64,000 nt of DNA. Source: Runella slithyformis DSM 19594. GTDB lineage: Bacteria; Bacteroidota; Bacteroidia; Cytophagales; Spirosomataceae. The notes beneath the pieces were generated by a model, which did no database searches, was not told where the DNA came from, and was given only the letters and a program-made list of their open reading frames with translations. The stretch spans positions 5,965,001-6,029,000 of the forward strand of contig NC_015703.1 of the NCBI RefSeq assembly GCF_000218895.1. The letters run 5' to 3'. Both the position numbers and the translations under genes were made by a program. Below are positions 23,107 through 31,431 of this stretch, piece by piece. The first letter of the stretch is position 1, and every line of letters begins with the position of its first letter.

Positions 23107-24492
23107 TTAACTTCTTAAGGCTTCGATCTCGGCGATCGTTTTGGGGATGGGATCACCGATCAGTTGAGCTCCATCTTTGGTAATCAGGTAATTATCCTCG
23201 ATACGCACGCCGCCAAATCCGCGGTAGGGATTCAATTTATCGTATTGGATGTATTCCTGAAATTTGCCCTGACTTTCCCACAATTGAATCAATTCAGGAA
23301 TAAAATAAATCCCCGGCTCGATCGTCAGTACAAATCCCGTTTCCAATTCTTTGGCCATGCGCAACGACTTCAATCCCAGCAGCTTGCTGCGTTCCAGCCC
23401 ATCACGGTACCCTATATAGTTCTCCCCCAAATTTTCCATATCATGAACATCCATACCGATCATGTGTCCGAGGCCGTGCGGCATAAACAGGGCAGGTACT
23501 CCTAAGGCGACCATCTCATCGGTGTCACCTTCGAGCAGCCCCAGTCCTTTCAGGCCTTCAACCACTGTTCGCCAAGCCAGATTATGACAATCCAGATAGG
23601 TAATGCCGGGGCGTAACGCATTGATTACGTTGATATTTGCTTCCAGCACGATCTGATAGATCTCTTTTTGCTGTTGGGTAAAGGTTTTGTCAACAGGCCA
23701 GGTGCGGGTAATGTCTCCTGCGTAATGCATGGCCGTTTCGGCCCCAAAATCTCCTAATACTAATCGACCGCTTTCGAGTCGATTGCCATGGTAGTGATTG
23801 TGCAGCGTTTGCCCGTCTACCGACAAAATAATGGGATATGCCAAATCACCGCCTTCGCTTCGGGCAGTGCCGTGAACGGTACCTACAACTTCGTATTCAT
23901 ATTTCCCTGCTTGTGTAGCTCGGATCGCGTTTACATGCATTTGCCCCGAAATATTCACCGCCCTATTCAGCTCAATGATCTCCTCATCCGTTTTATATGA
24001 ACGTTGATTGATCACCGCCCTGACGAATTCTACGGATACTTTTTGAGGAATATCAGATAGCGCCCAATCAGTCCAATGGTTGATTTTGAGGGTATGTTCG
24101 GGACGATAGGGCGGTAAAAAATGTACCGACCGGCCGGCACTGAGACTGCCTTTGATCTTGGCTTCCAACGCTGATTTCGGCAGTGTTTTCACTACGCCTA
24201 CCCGAGCGGCCTGCTCCTGCAATGTGGGTTGGGGCCCGGCCCAAATCACATCGTCAATTGTAATTTCATCGCCCACGATCCATTCCTCCCCGGACTCTAC
24301 GTCGATGATGGCCGCCAATCCCGCCTTGTCTAATCCGAAATAGTATAAGAATGTACTGTCCTGCCGAAAATGGTAAGTATTGTCGGTATAATTCATGCCG
24401 GATTCTTCGTTTCCCAGAAATAATAATAAACCTTCAGAAACCTGAGTTTTGAGTTTATTGCGGCGCGATGCGTAGGTATTGGTTGAGAACAT
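23107..24492 (-). CDS. pepP: Aminopeptidase P family protein (Xaa-Pro aminopeptidase, copy B)
   Basis: 461 codons. It has the N-terminal creatinase-like domain (GNEESGMNYTDNTYHFRQDS near 30) and an M24 domain with the full ligand set: LVLGDFGAETAMHYAGDITR (two Asp) near 247, PHGLGHMIGMDVHDM (His) near 345, FVLTIEPGIYF (Glu) near 392 and GVRIEDNYLIT (Glu) near 435. It is paralogous to the neighbouring gene but clearly diverged, so this is an old tandem duplication or two subfamilies. Start at MFSTNTYASRRNKL. Divergent from the subtilase gene. Confidence 0.92.
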   Translation of the reverse strand: MFSTNTYASRRNKLKTQVSEGLLLFLGNEESGMNYTDNTYHFRQDSTFLYYFGLDKAGLAAIIDVESGEEWIVGDEITIDDVIWAGPQPTLQEQAARVGVVKTLPKSALEAKIKGSLSAGRSVHFLPPYRPEHTLKINHWTDWALSDIPQKVSVEFVRAVINQRSYKTDEEIIELNRAVNISGQMHVNAIRATQAGKYEYEVVGTVHGTARSEGGDLAYPIILSVDGQTLHNHYHGNRLESGRLVLGDFGAETAMHYAGDITRTWPVDKTFTQQQKEIYQIVLEANINVINALRPGITYLDCHNLAWRTVVEGLKGLGLLEGDTDEMVALGVPALFMPHGLGHMIGMDVHDMENLGENYIGYRDGLERSKLLGLKSLRMAKELETGFVLTIEPGIYFIPELIQLWESQGKFQEYIQYDKLNPYRGFGGVRIEDNYLITKDGAQLIGDPIPKTIAEIEALRS

Positions 24493-24578
24493 TTGGATTC
24501 TTTTGTGAATATTTTGTGAACTTTATGTGATTTTTTAGCAATTTTAGGAAATCATTACGTTTTCTTAACTTACTCAGA

Positions 24579-26126
24579 ATGAAAAAAATTGGAACGACGA
24601 TAGCGGCGGTGGCGATGCTGTCTTTTTCATTTAATTGTTTGGCGCAGACAAAATACTGGATTTTTCTGAAAGATAAAAATAAGGACGATGCGCCGGCTGT
24701 CTCTTCCCAAACGTTACAAAATCGTCATCTCCAAGGGCTTACGATAACAGATGAAACGGATTTGCCCGTAAAAAAAGAATATGTTCAACAACTCCGATCC
24801 CTTGATTGTCAACCGATAAATACGTCCAGGTGGTTTAATGCGGTTTCGGCCCGGCTTACCCCTACGCAGTTACAGGCCGTCCGGGAGCTTTCGTTTGTTC
24901 GTACCGTTCAACCCATCAGCGGTCAGTTTTACATTGCCAAATCACAACCCCAACGTCGCTCGGCTATTGCCCCCGTCATGACGCAGGTCCAGGCCGATGA
25001 GTTTAAAAAAGCGGGGTTGACCGGCAAGGGTATCACCATTGGGGTGATTGACGCCGGATTTCTGGAGGCCCCCTCCAACAGTCTTTTGAAACACATTTTT
25101 GACCGCAAAGCCATTTTGGATAAGCGCGACTATGTAAACCCACCCTTAACCTATTCCGATAAGTTTTTTACCACTGCCGAAACTTTTTCAGATTTCCACG
25201 GCACAGAGGTTATGAGTGCCATTTCGGGGGCCAATCGTTCCGAAAATGCCCAAAACGGCATGGCAACCGAATCGCAGTTTTACCTGGCCCGCACCGACCA
25301 CGGTACCCGTGAATTTCGCGGCGAAGAAGACAATTGGGTGGCCGCTATGGAGTGGATGGACAGCCTGGGTGTACGTCTTATTAACACGTCACTGGGCTAC
25401 GCACAAGGCTTTACCGACCCTAATGAGAACTATCAAATCGCCCAAATGGACGGTAAGACAAGTATCATCAGTCAGGCTGCACAAATAGCCGCTGACAAAA
25501 AAGGGATACTGGTGATTGTATCGGCGGGCAATGAAGGCGATGACCCAAGCTGGCGCATCATTTCCACGCCTGCGGATGCGCAGGGGGTGCTGGCCGTCGG
25601 TGCTACGAATCAACGTTACTGGAACCGCATCGGTTACAGCAGTATCGGGCCTGAGTTCCTGCCTTATCTCAAACCCAATGTTTCCTGCTTTTCGCTCTAT
25701 GGCACGTCATTGTCTGCGCCCGTCATTACGGGATTTGCGGCGTGTTTGATGCAGGCCAACCCCACCCTGACCAATAAGCAAATCATTAACGTTATCGAAA
25801 AATCAGCCCATTTATACCCTTACGGCAATAATTTCATCGGCTATGGTGTCCCTCTGGCTTCCCGAGCCTTGGCACTGCTCCAAAGCCCTGCCGAATCGGG
25901 TTCGGTATATGCTCATGAAGTAAAAGCCACAGGTACTGCCCATACACTCAAACTGCCGGGTACCGGAGATATGGTCTCCATTTTCCACAAAAAGAACTCC
26001 ATGCATGTACTCACGCAGGAAGTGGTACGCCTGCGCGACGGCCAATTGACCCTCCAACGGCAGGAAGGAGAAACTCACACAACAGTCGATCTGAAAAATG
26101 AAGTGATCGAAGTGATCTGGGAATAG
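24579..26126 (+). CDS. Secreted subtilisin-like serine protease (S8)
   Basis: 515 codons. A signal peptide (MKKIGTTIAAVAMLSFSFNC, ending at LAQ) is followed by a TKYWIFLKDK start typical of Bacteroidota S8 proteins and a propeptide-like region to about 125. The triad is complete: GITIGVIDAGF (Asp) near 150, FSDFHGTEVMSAISG (His) near 205 and YGTSLSAPVITGFAACLM (Ser) near 375. The oxyanion Asn is in VIVSAGNEGDDP near 315. There is no C-terminal sorting domain; a small beta segment ends at EVIEVIWE. An intrinsic terminator follows the stop. Confidence 0.93.
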   Translation: MKKIGTTIAAVAMLSFSFNCLAQTKYWIFLKDKNKDDAPAVSSQTLQNRHLQGLTITDETDLPVKKEYVQQLRSLDCQPINTSRWFNAVSARLTPTQLQAVRELSFVRTVQPISGQFYIAKSQPQRRSAIAPVMTQVQADEFKKAGLTGKGITIGVIDAGFLEAPSNSLLKHIFDRKAILDKRDYVNPPLTYSDKFFTTAETFSDFHGTEVMSAISGANRSENAQNGMATESQFYLARTDHGTREFRGEEDNWVAAMEWMDSLGVRLINTSLGYAQGFTDPNENYQIAQMDGKTSIISQAAQIAADKKGILVIVSAGNEGDDPSWRIISTPADAQGVLAVGATNQRYWNRIGYSSIGPEFLPYLKPNVSCFSLYGTSLSAPVITGFAACLMQANPTLTNKQIINVIEKSAHLYPYGNNFIGYGVPLASRALALLQSPAESGSVYAHEVKATGTAHTLKLPGTGDMVSIFHKKNSMHVLTQEVVRLRDGQLTLQRQEGETHTTVDLKNEVIEVIWE

Positions 26127-26152
26127 GGTGATTTTAATCATATTGTATCTAC

Positions 26153-26184
26153 AAGCGTCTCGGCTAAACCGACACGCTTTTTTT
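26153..26184 (+). terminator. Intrinsic terminator after the subtilase gene
   Basis: AAGCGT..CGG pairs with CCG..ACGCTT around a CTAAA loop (26153-26178) and a T-run follows to 26184. It is 27 bases after the stop codon. Confidence 0.75.
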
Positions 26185-26976
26185 ACGCTGAAATGGCACA
26201 GTAAGAATGTGGTAGAGCTCATCCGCTCGGGAGCGATCGGCAATGTCCATACCGTACGCCTGTGGAAAACCGGTCCGCCGCCGGTCTTGGGACCGGCCAA
26301 CTATCAGGAGCCGCCGTCTTCGCTTAATTGGGATTTTTGGCTCGGCCCGGCCCCTTATTCCAAGTATACCCCCGAACGCTGTCATTTTACCTATCGTTAT
26401 TTTTTGGATTATTCGGGCGGCATCTATCAGGATTTTTGGTGTCATATTGCCGATGTGGTATGGTGGGCGCTCAATCCGCAAAATCTGACCACCGTCAGGG
26501 CCAAAGGTGAAGTCTCCGAAGGGATCGGCAATACGCCCAAATGGATTGATGTCGATTATCAGTTTGAAAACCTCAAAATTCACTGGACCTCCGCCCCACC
26601 CAATGTACCCGGCGCGGCCAATCGCGGCATTGGTGCCTATTTTGAGGGAGATAAAGGGACGTTGCTTTGTGATTATAACACCCGCGAGATCAACGTTGGC
26701 GGAGTGCTCATGAATGACATCGAAAGCGTGCCGCTCAGTATACCGCGCTCCCCCGGTCATCAGCAAAACTTTGTCAACGCCGTTAAATCGCGGACCCAAC
26801 CCGAATCCAACCTCGAGTACGCCCGTCAGATGACACTCCCTATGCACTTAGGACTTATATCTTGGCGGTTGGGGCGGGAATTGCATTGGAACGCCAAGCG
26901 GGAAAAATTTCGGCATGATGGCGAAGCCAACGGTCTGTTGTCCCGTGAGTATCGTAAAGCCTGGGATTGGATCTGA
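26185..26976 (+). pseudogene. N-terminally deleted Gfo/Idh/MocA family oxidoreductase
   Basis: From about residue HSKNVVELIRSGAIGNVHTV onward the translation is the C-terminal half of a Bacteroidota Gfo/Idh/MocA oxidoreductase: LNWDFWLGPAPYSKYTPERC, GGIYQDFWCHIADVVWWALN, EGDKGTLLCDYNTREI and ENFVNAVKSR-like PGHQQNFVNAVKSRTQPESN. The Rossmann NAD(P) domain, normally about 150-180 residues with GxGxxG, is missing. The frame remains open back to a GTG at 26128, but that part is the subtilase terminator, so the coding part was joined to it by a deletion. No start with support is visible; the product could not bind cofactor. Confidence 0.82.
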
Positions 26977-27366
26977 CAGCCATCCCGAAATCTTATAAAC
27001 AGGCAACGAGCCTGATAAATCACACGAGGTGCATTCAGGGTTTGATTTGAGGTAATTTTCAACGGACATTAAACTAAATAAACCGTTTAGCCGTAATCGG
27101 GCGTCTTTTGTCAGACTACCTACGGCTCCGCGCCCGGGACGGTAACAGTAACGCAAGGCGTAGCAGAGCAAACGGGCAACACAATCAGAGGCATCTATAA
27201 CGCAAAAGCCACCAAATGACTTGATGGCTTTTTTCTTTTTAGAAGCAATTAATCTAAAAACGCCCTCAGTCGCAAAATAGTTTACCTTCTGAAAAATAAC
27301 AGAATAGTTTTTCATAATATTGCAAAAATTTATTCTCTTCCTGCTTTTAGGTAAAAACCGAAAAAA
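26977..27366. other. Gap with a small ORF remnant and a terminator
   Basis: 390 bases without a convincing gene. A plus-strand frame at 27097-27219 (ending ...GNTIRGIYNAKATK) has no start and may be the tail of a lost gene; it runs into the hairpin at 27204-27240. The rest shows nothing. Confidence 0.35.
27204..27240 (+). terminator. Intrinsic terminator
   Basis: AAAAGCCA..CAA pairs with TTG..TGGCTTTT (27204-27232, one mismatch), followed by TTTTCTTTTT. It may have served the truncated oxidoreductase transcript or the ORF remnant that ends in it. Confidence 0.65.
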
Positions 27367-27690
27367 ATGCTGCAACAAACCATTTACGAAGTGCGCATTA
27401 CCTATATCGGTTCACTCAGCAACCTACGCCAACGTGAACCGTTTGTTACTTATTTTTCCAATCTGAAGAAAACCATTGAGAATATCTCGGCGCAATTGGC
27501 ACTCAATGGATGGCCGCTCAAAATCAACTATTCGGCGGTGTATCGGAGTTTGCAGGCCAAAGGAAAATATACGTGCGATTTCGACGTGGCGGGGCATAAA
27601 GTATTTAAGATAACCGTTACTCCGCACATCTTAAACCCTACGTTGACCACGTTGGGAATTGACGAAATGCCGTTGGTAAAATCAACTTGA
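27367..27690 (+). CDS. Hypothetical protein (107 aa)
   Basis: I do not recognise this protein. It has 107 residues, no signal peptide and no membrane helix. It starts MLQQTIYEVRITYIGSLSNL, has a basic central segment (KKTIENISAQLALNGWPLKI) and ends in a beta-rich stretch, CDFDVAGHKVFKITVTPHIL. The ORF is free of overlap with other candidates and ends 6 bases before the convergent CCA-adding enzyme gene. The alternating hydrophobic pattern suggests a small alpha/beta fold. Confidence 0.6.
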   Translation: MLQQTIYEVRITYIGSLSNLRQREPFVTYFSNLKKTIENISAQLALNGWPLKINYSAVYRSLQAKGKYTCDFDVAGHKVFKITVTPHILNPTLTTLGIDEMPLVKST

Positions 27691-27696
27691 GAGATT

Positions 27697-29112
27697 TTAT
27701 AAATGTACCGCCGTTAAGCCCATTTTTTTACCTTCTTCCAGCATAAAAGCAAAGGCCGGCTCGTAGACATTGGGAATGAGTCCGTCCAGGATCGCTTCGC
27801 GAACGGCAGTTTTGATGACGCCCACTTCGGCCGAGGGTTTCAATCCGAAGGCTTCCATGATGACCTCGCCTGTAATGACGGGTTGGAAATTACGGATTTG
27901 GTCGCGGGCTTCAAGGTCGTAGAGCTTTTGTTCTACTTTGTCAAAATTGGCTAAATGCTTTTTTACTTTATCGGGATTTTTGGAAGTGATATCGGCCCTG
28001 CACAGGGTCATCAACGCTTCCAGATCAGGTCCGGCATCAAAAAGCAACCGCCGCAGGGCAGAGTCGGTGATGGTTTCTTTGGAAAGGGCAATGGGGCGTA
28101 AATGAAGTCGTACGAGTTTTTGCACAAACCGCATGTTTTCGTTCATCGGCAACTTCATTTGCTTAAAAATACGCGGCGTAAAGCGCGCGCCCAAGTCCTC
28201 GTGCCCGTGGAAGGTCCAACCTACTCTTTTATCAAAGCGTTTGGTGGCAGGCTTGGCGATATCGTGCATGATGGCCGCCCAACGCAACCACAGATCATCG
28301 GTATGTTTGGAAATATTGTCCAGAACCTGTAAGGTATGGTAGAAGTTATCTTTATGTCCTTTTCCGTCCTGATATTCAGCACCCTGCAACTCCACAAATT
28401 CAGGAAAAATGCGTTTTAAAATACCCGCCTGATACAGCAGTTTAAAACCGTAGGAAGGTACGTCAGACAGGATGATTTTGTTGAGCTCATCGTTGATACG
28501 CTCTTTGGAAATAATATCAATCCGCTCGGCCGTTTTGATAAGACCGTCAAAGGTATCGGGCTCAATGTCGAAATTCAATTGAGAAGCAAAGCGCACGGCC
28601 CGCATCATGCGCAACGGGTCGTCAGAAAACGTAATCTCGGCATCCAGCGGTGTTTTGATAAGTTTTCTGCGTAGGTCATTCATCCCGTCGAAAGGATCGA
28701 TCAGGTCGCCGTAGTTTTGAGCATTCAGGCTGATTCCCATGGCATTGATGGTAAAATCGCGTCGATTTTGGTCGTCTTGCAGGGTGCCGTCTTCCACGAT
28801 CGGCTTGCGGGATTCGGTACGGTAAGATTCACGTCGTGCCCCCACAAACTCAACATCCAGGTCATCCACTCGAAATTGTGCGGTACCGAAGTTCTTAAAA
28901 ACATTCACATACACTCCAAGCTTATGGGCAACGGCCTCTGCCAGCGCTATGCCGCTCCCGACAGAGACGATATCAATGTCCTTGGAAGGGCGTTTTAAGA
29001 TCAAATCACGAACGTAACCTCCTATTACATAGGCGTCTACTCCCAGTTCTTTGGCGCATTGGGCAACAACGTTAAAAACAGAATGTTTATCTAAGACTTC
29101 ACTAAAATTCAT
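27697..29112 (-). CDS. cca: CCA tRNA nucleotidyltransferase with HD domain
   Basis: 471 codons from ATG 29112 (MNFSEVLDKHSV); the frame extends 11 codons further upstream. The nucleotidyltransferase motif is AYVIGGYVRDLILKRPSKDI near 27, with DIDIVSVGSG carrying the two catalytic Asp; RRDFTINAMGIS and DDPLRMMRAVRFASQL follow. An HD domain contains WAAIMHDIAKPATKRF near 280. The enzyme adds or repairs the 3' CCA of tRNAs; the tRNA-Leu gene in this window has no encoded CCA, so it needs such an enzyme. A TACCTTTG -7 box lies 22 bases upstream of the ATG. Confidence 0.92.
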   Translation of the reverse strand: MNFSEVLDKHSVFNVVAQCAKELGVDAYVIGGYVRDLILKRPSKDIDIVSVGSGIALAEAVAHKLGVYVNVFKNFGTAQFRVDDLDVEFVGARRESYRTESRKPIVEDGTLQDDQNRRDFTINAMGISLNAQNYGDLIDPFDGMNDLRRKLIKTPLDAEITFSDDPLRMMRAVRFASQLNFDIEPDTFDGLIKTAERIDIISKERINDELNKIILSDVPSYGFKLLYQAGILKRIFPEFVELQGAEYQDGKGHKDNFYHTLQVLDNISKHTDDLWLRWAAIMHDIAKPATKRFDKRVGWTFHGHEDLGARFTPRIFKQMKLPMNENMRFVQKLVRLHLRPIALSKETITDSALRRLLFDAGPDLEALMTLCRADITSKNPDKVKKHLANFDKVEQKLYDLEARDQIRNFQPVITGEVIMEAFGLKPSAEVGVIKTAVREAILDGLIPNVYEPAFAFMLEEGKKMGLTAVHL

Positions 29113-29133
29113 TCTTCCAAACTTTATGAACTG

Positions 29134-29141
29134 CAAAGGTA
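29134..29141 (-). promoter_or_regulatory. Candidate -7 box (TACCTTTG) of the CCA-adding enzyme gene
   Basis: Read on the minus strand, TACCTTTG fits TAnnTTTG and lies 22 bases before ATG 29112. This supports that start over the longer one at 29145, which would lie upstream of the promoter. Confidence 0.5.
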
Positions 29142-29303
29142 GCATTTGTAGCGCTGTAAGCGTATATTCTATTAATGAAATAGACGCTCAGCAGCTGATA
29201 ATAGCTGTTTTCCGAACGATAAATTTGCCACTTAACCCCGCCGGTACCAAACTTTCAATCTTCAATCAGTGTTCCGATACGTAGAAAGCATACTATTGAG
29301 AAA

Positions 29304-29834
29304 ATGGAAGAAATCATCAACCGCGTTGCCAAAAGCGGCCTCATCACTTTAGACCTGGAAGATTATTACCACCACGGCGAGCGCGTCCTTTACGATCTGA
29401 AAGAGAATCTCTTCATGGGAATGATCCTGAAAGAGAAGGATTTTCGCGAATTTTTGAAGGGACATGACTGGTCACATTATACGGGCAAAAACGTAGCCGT
29501 GACCTGCACCGAAGATGCCATCATTCCTACTTGGGCGTATATGCTGCTGGCGTTACACCTGGAACCTTATGCCCACTCGGTCGTTTTTGGCAATCTGAAT
29601 GATCTGGAAGAAAAACTCTATTTTGACGCCATCAACCAAATCAATCCGGAAGACTACCGGGATGCCCGTGTGGTGATCAAAGGGTGCAGCAAACATCCCG
29701 TCCCAACAGCGGCCTATGTAGAAATAACGCGCAAACTGCAACCGGTAGCCCAAACGCTTATGTTTGGTGAGCCCTGCAGTACGGTACCGCTTTATAAGCG
29801 ACCGAAGAATACTCAGGCCGTTGTCAATTCATAG
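29304..29834 (+). CDS. DUF2480 family protein
   Basis: 176 codons. The sequence MEEIINRVAKSGLITLDLED, with DLKENLFMGMILKEKDFREF, NVAVTCTEDAIIPTWAYMLL and GCSKHPVPTAAYVEITRKLQ, matches DUF2480, a small Bacteroidota family of unknown function. The motif with conserved Cys and His (VIKGCSKHPVP) resembles a metal-binding or catalytic site but this is inference. Cytoplasmic. It is divergent from the CCA gene and convergent with HMG-CoA lyase. Confidence 0.85.
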   Translation: MEEIINRVAKSGLITLDLEDYYHHGERVLYDLKENLFMGMILKEKDFREFLKGHDWSHYTGKNVAVTCTEDAIIPTWAYMLLALHLEPYAHSVVFGNLNDLEEKLYFDAINQINPEDYRDARVVIKGCSKHPVPTAAYVEITRKLQPVAQTLMFGEPCSTVPLYKRPKNTQAVVNS

Positions 29835-29882
29835 TCAGGAGGTGGTCAGGAAATAGTCATAACTCGATTTCCTGACCTCTTT

Positions 29883-30728
29883 TTACCCAAATACATACTG
29901 CGACGCCAGCATAGCCTGCGCCAGTTGCAGCTCATCAATGGTCAGTTTCGCTTCCAACTGATTCAATTCACTCACGACCAGCTCAGTCGCCAGATTACCC
30001 ACCAATTTATCCTCTGCCAGCGGACAGCCGCCAAAACCCCGGACGGCACAATCAATGCGCCGGACCCCCGTTTTGTAAGCTGCTCGTACTTTCTTGGCAG
30101 TATGGCTTGACTTGGCATGAAGGTGCGCGCCGAATTCTACGTTTGGGAATCTTTTGAGCAGATGCCCGTACAATGTTTTGATGGCGTCGGTCGTGCTGCT
30201 TCCAATGGTATCAGACGGAGCAATGATGTGAACTCCCATTTCTGTCAGGCGTTCCGAAAACTGTTCCACCAGTTCAGGGCTGTACGGATCACCGTACGGA
30301 TTTCCGAAACCCATCGAAAGGTAAACGACCAATTGCTTATCGGCAGCCAGGCACTCGTTTTGAATTTCACTTACTTCTCCAAACGCCTGCTCAATGGTCT
30401 TGTTGGTATTTTTGAGTTGAAAGGTCTCAGAAAGAGACAACGGAAAACCTAAATACGTAATCTGTTCAAATGCGGCCGCTTCCTGTGCGCCTCGTACATT
30501 GGCCACGATGGCCAGCAGTTTGGTTTTGGTAGCGGACATATCCATTTTTTTCACGACCTCGGCCGTATCGCGCATCTGCGGAATGGCCTTGGGCGACACA
30601 AAGCTGCCAAAATCCAGCGTGTCAAAACCTACCTGTAACAGGCGATTTAAATAATCGACTTTTGTTTCCGTGGGAACAAAATCGGCCAGCCCCTGCATGG
30701 CATCCCGTGGACATTCAATGAGTTTCAA
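29883..30728 (-). CDS. Hydroxymethylglutaryl-CoA lyase
   Basis: 281 codons, normal for the family. It splits HMG-CoA into acetyl-CoA and acetoacetate, the last step of leucine breakdown. Motifs: LIECPRDAMQGL at residue 3 (E-x-x-R-D, metal and substrate binding), FVSPKAIPQMRDT near 43, FGAHLHAKSSHTAKKV near 196 (His-x-His metal ligands) and CAVRGFGGCPLAEDKLVGN near 222, which contains the catalytic Cys loop. It is read in the same direction as moaD, 99 bases upstream. The acetoacetate could be activated by the synthetase at 0.8-2.8 kb. Confidence 0.92.
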   Translation of the reverse strand: MKLIECPRDAMQGLADFVPTETKVDYLNRLLQVGFDTLDFGSFVSPKAIPQMRDTAEVVKKMDMSATKTKLLAIVANVRGAQEAAAFEQITYLGFPLSLSETFQLKNTNKTIEQAFGEVSEIQNECLAADKQLVVYLSMGFGNPYGDPYSPELVEQFSERLTEMGVHIIAPSDTIGSSTTDAIKTLYGHLLKRFPNVEFGAHLHAKSSHTAKKVRAAYKTGVRRIDCAVRGFGGCPLAEDKLVGNLATELVVSELNQLEAKLTIDELQLAQAMLASQYVFG

Positions 30729-30827
30729 AGTATAATCGGTGGTTAGTGATTTGTAGAGAAATGTGTTATTCTACATTCGTAACTCGTCATTTAAAACCGC
30801 TGCGGCGGGCGGCTCGTCATTTGCCTG

Positions 30828-31070
30828 TTATCCTCCGCTGACGGGCGGAATGAGCACGATTTCGTCATTGGGATGCAGCCGGGCCGAATCGTCGGCGTAC
30901 TCGGTATTGACTGCCACCCGCAAAGAAGCCAGCTTCTGAAAATCAGTAAATTCGGCGGATAAAAACTGCTTTAAATCCGCCACAGTCGCCGTATCCGGCA
31001 ATTGAACGGACAATTCGAGTTGGCCTATTATTTCTTTGGCAATACCGAAAGAGAGTATGGTAAGATTCAT
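30828..31070 (-). CDS. moaD: MoaD/ThiS-type sulphur carrier protein
   Basis: 80 codons from ATG 31070 (MNLTILSFGIAKEI); the frame continues 28 codons upstream. The product is a ubiquitin-like beta-grasp protein ending PPVSGG, the C-terminal Gly-Gly that is adenylated and thiocarboxylated. The first strand (LTILSFGIAKEIIG) and the NDEIVLIPPVSGG end fit MoaD, the small subunit of molybdopterin synthase, better than ThiS. No MoaE, MoaA or MoeB is near, so its partners must be elsewhere. Confidence 0.88.
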   Translation of the reverse strand: MNLTILSFGIAKEIIGQLELSVQLPDTATVADLKQFLSAEFTDFQKLASLRVAVNTEYADDSARLHPNDEIVLIPPVSGG

Positions 31071-31154
31071 GGGTAAAAACAAAAATAGAGTTGGCGGGCA
31101 CTCATCAAAGGTTGTGAATTTTACTGTAACGAACCGCTTTTTCCGTAAGAACAA

Positions 31155-31431
31155 TAAAAACTTTCAGGTCAAGATCTGGAAAAATACCAAGCATACTCTT
31201 CAAAACCCGTATTGTATTAGCAATCCTCTCGTTGTCAAGCCTCCTGAAAACCGCGCTTTATTTAGTTAATAAGCAAAGGCAAAACAGGCATAAAATCATT
31301 TACTCGAAGGGGGGAATACTCCTCCAAAAATTCTTTAAACGCAGCTCCATACACCGGCTAAGCTATTCTATATGGTTTCGACTCGTTTAGCGTAATTCAT
31401 TCAACATCCAAGTCGTTGACAGCAGGTAAAA
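31155..31431. other. Gap downstream of the McrB-like gene; possible gene remnant
   Basis: On the minus strand around 31268-31360 a short stop-bounded frame without a start reads YGAAFKEFLEEYSPL and VNDFMPVLPLLIN, which looks coding, perhaps the end of a lost gene. No McrC-like sequence is visible, although mcrC normally follows mcrB. Confidence 0.3.

Noticed and set aside
26164-27378. Long minus-strand ORFs opposite the truncated oxidoreductase and the gap after it
   Set aside because: They are shadows of the oxidoreductase reading frame; no domain or start signal supports them.
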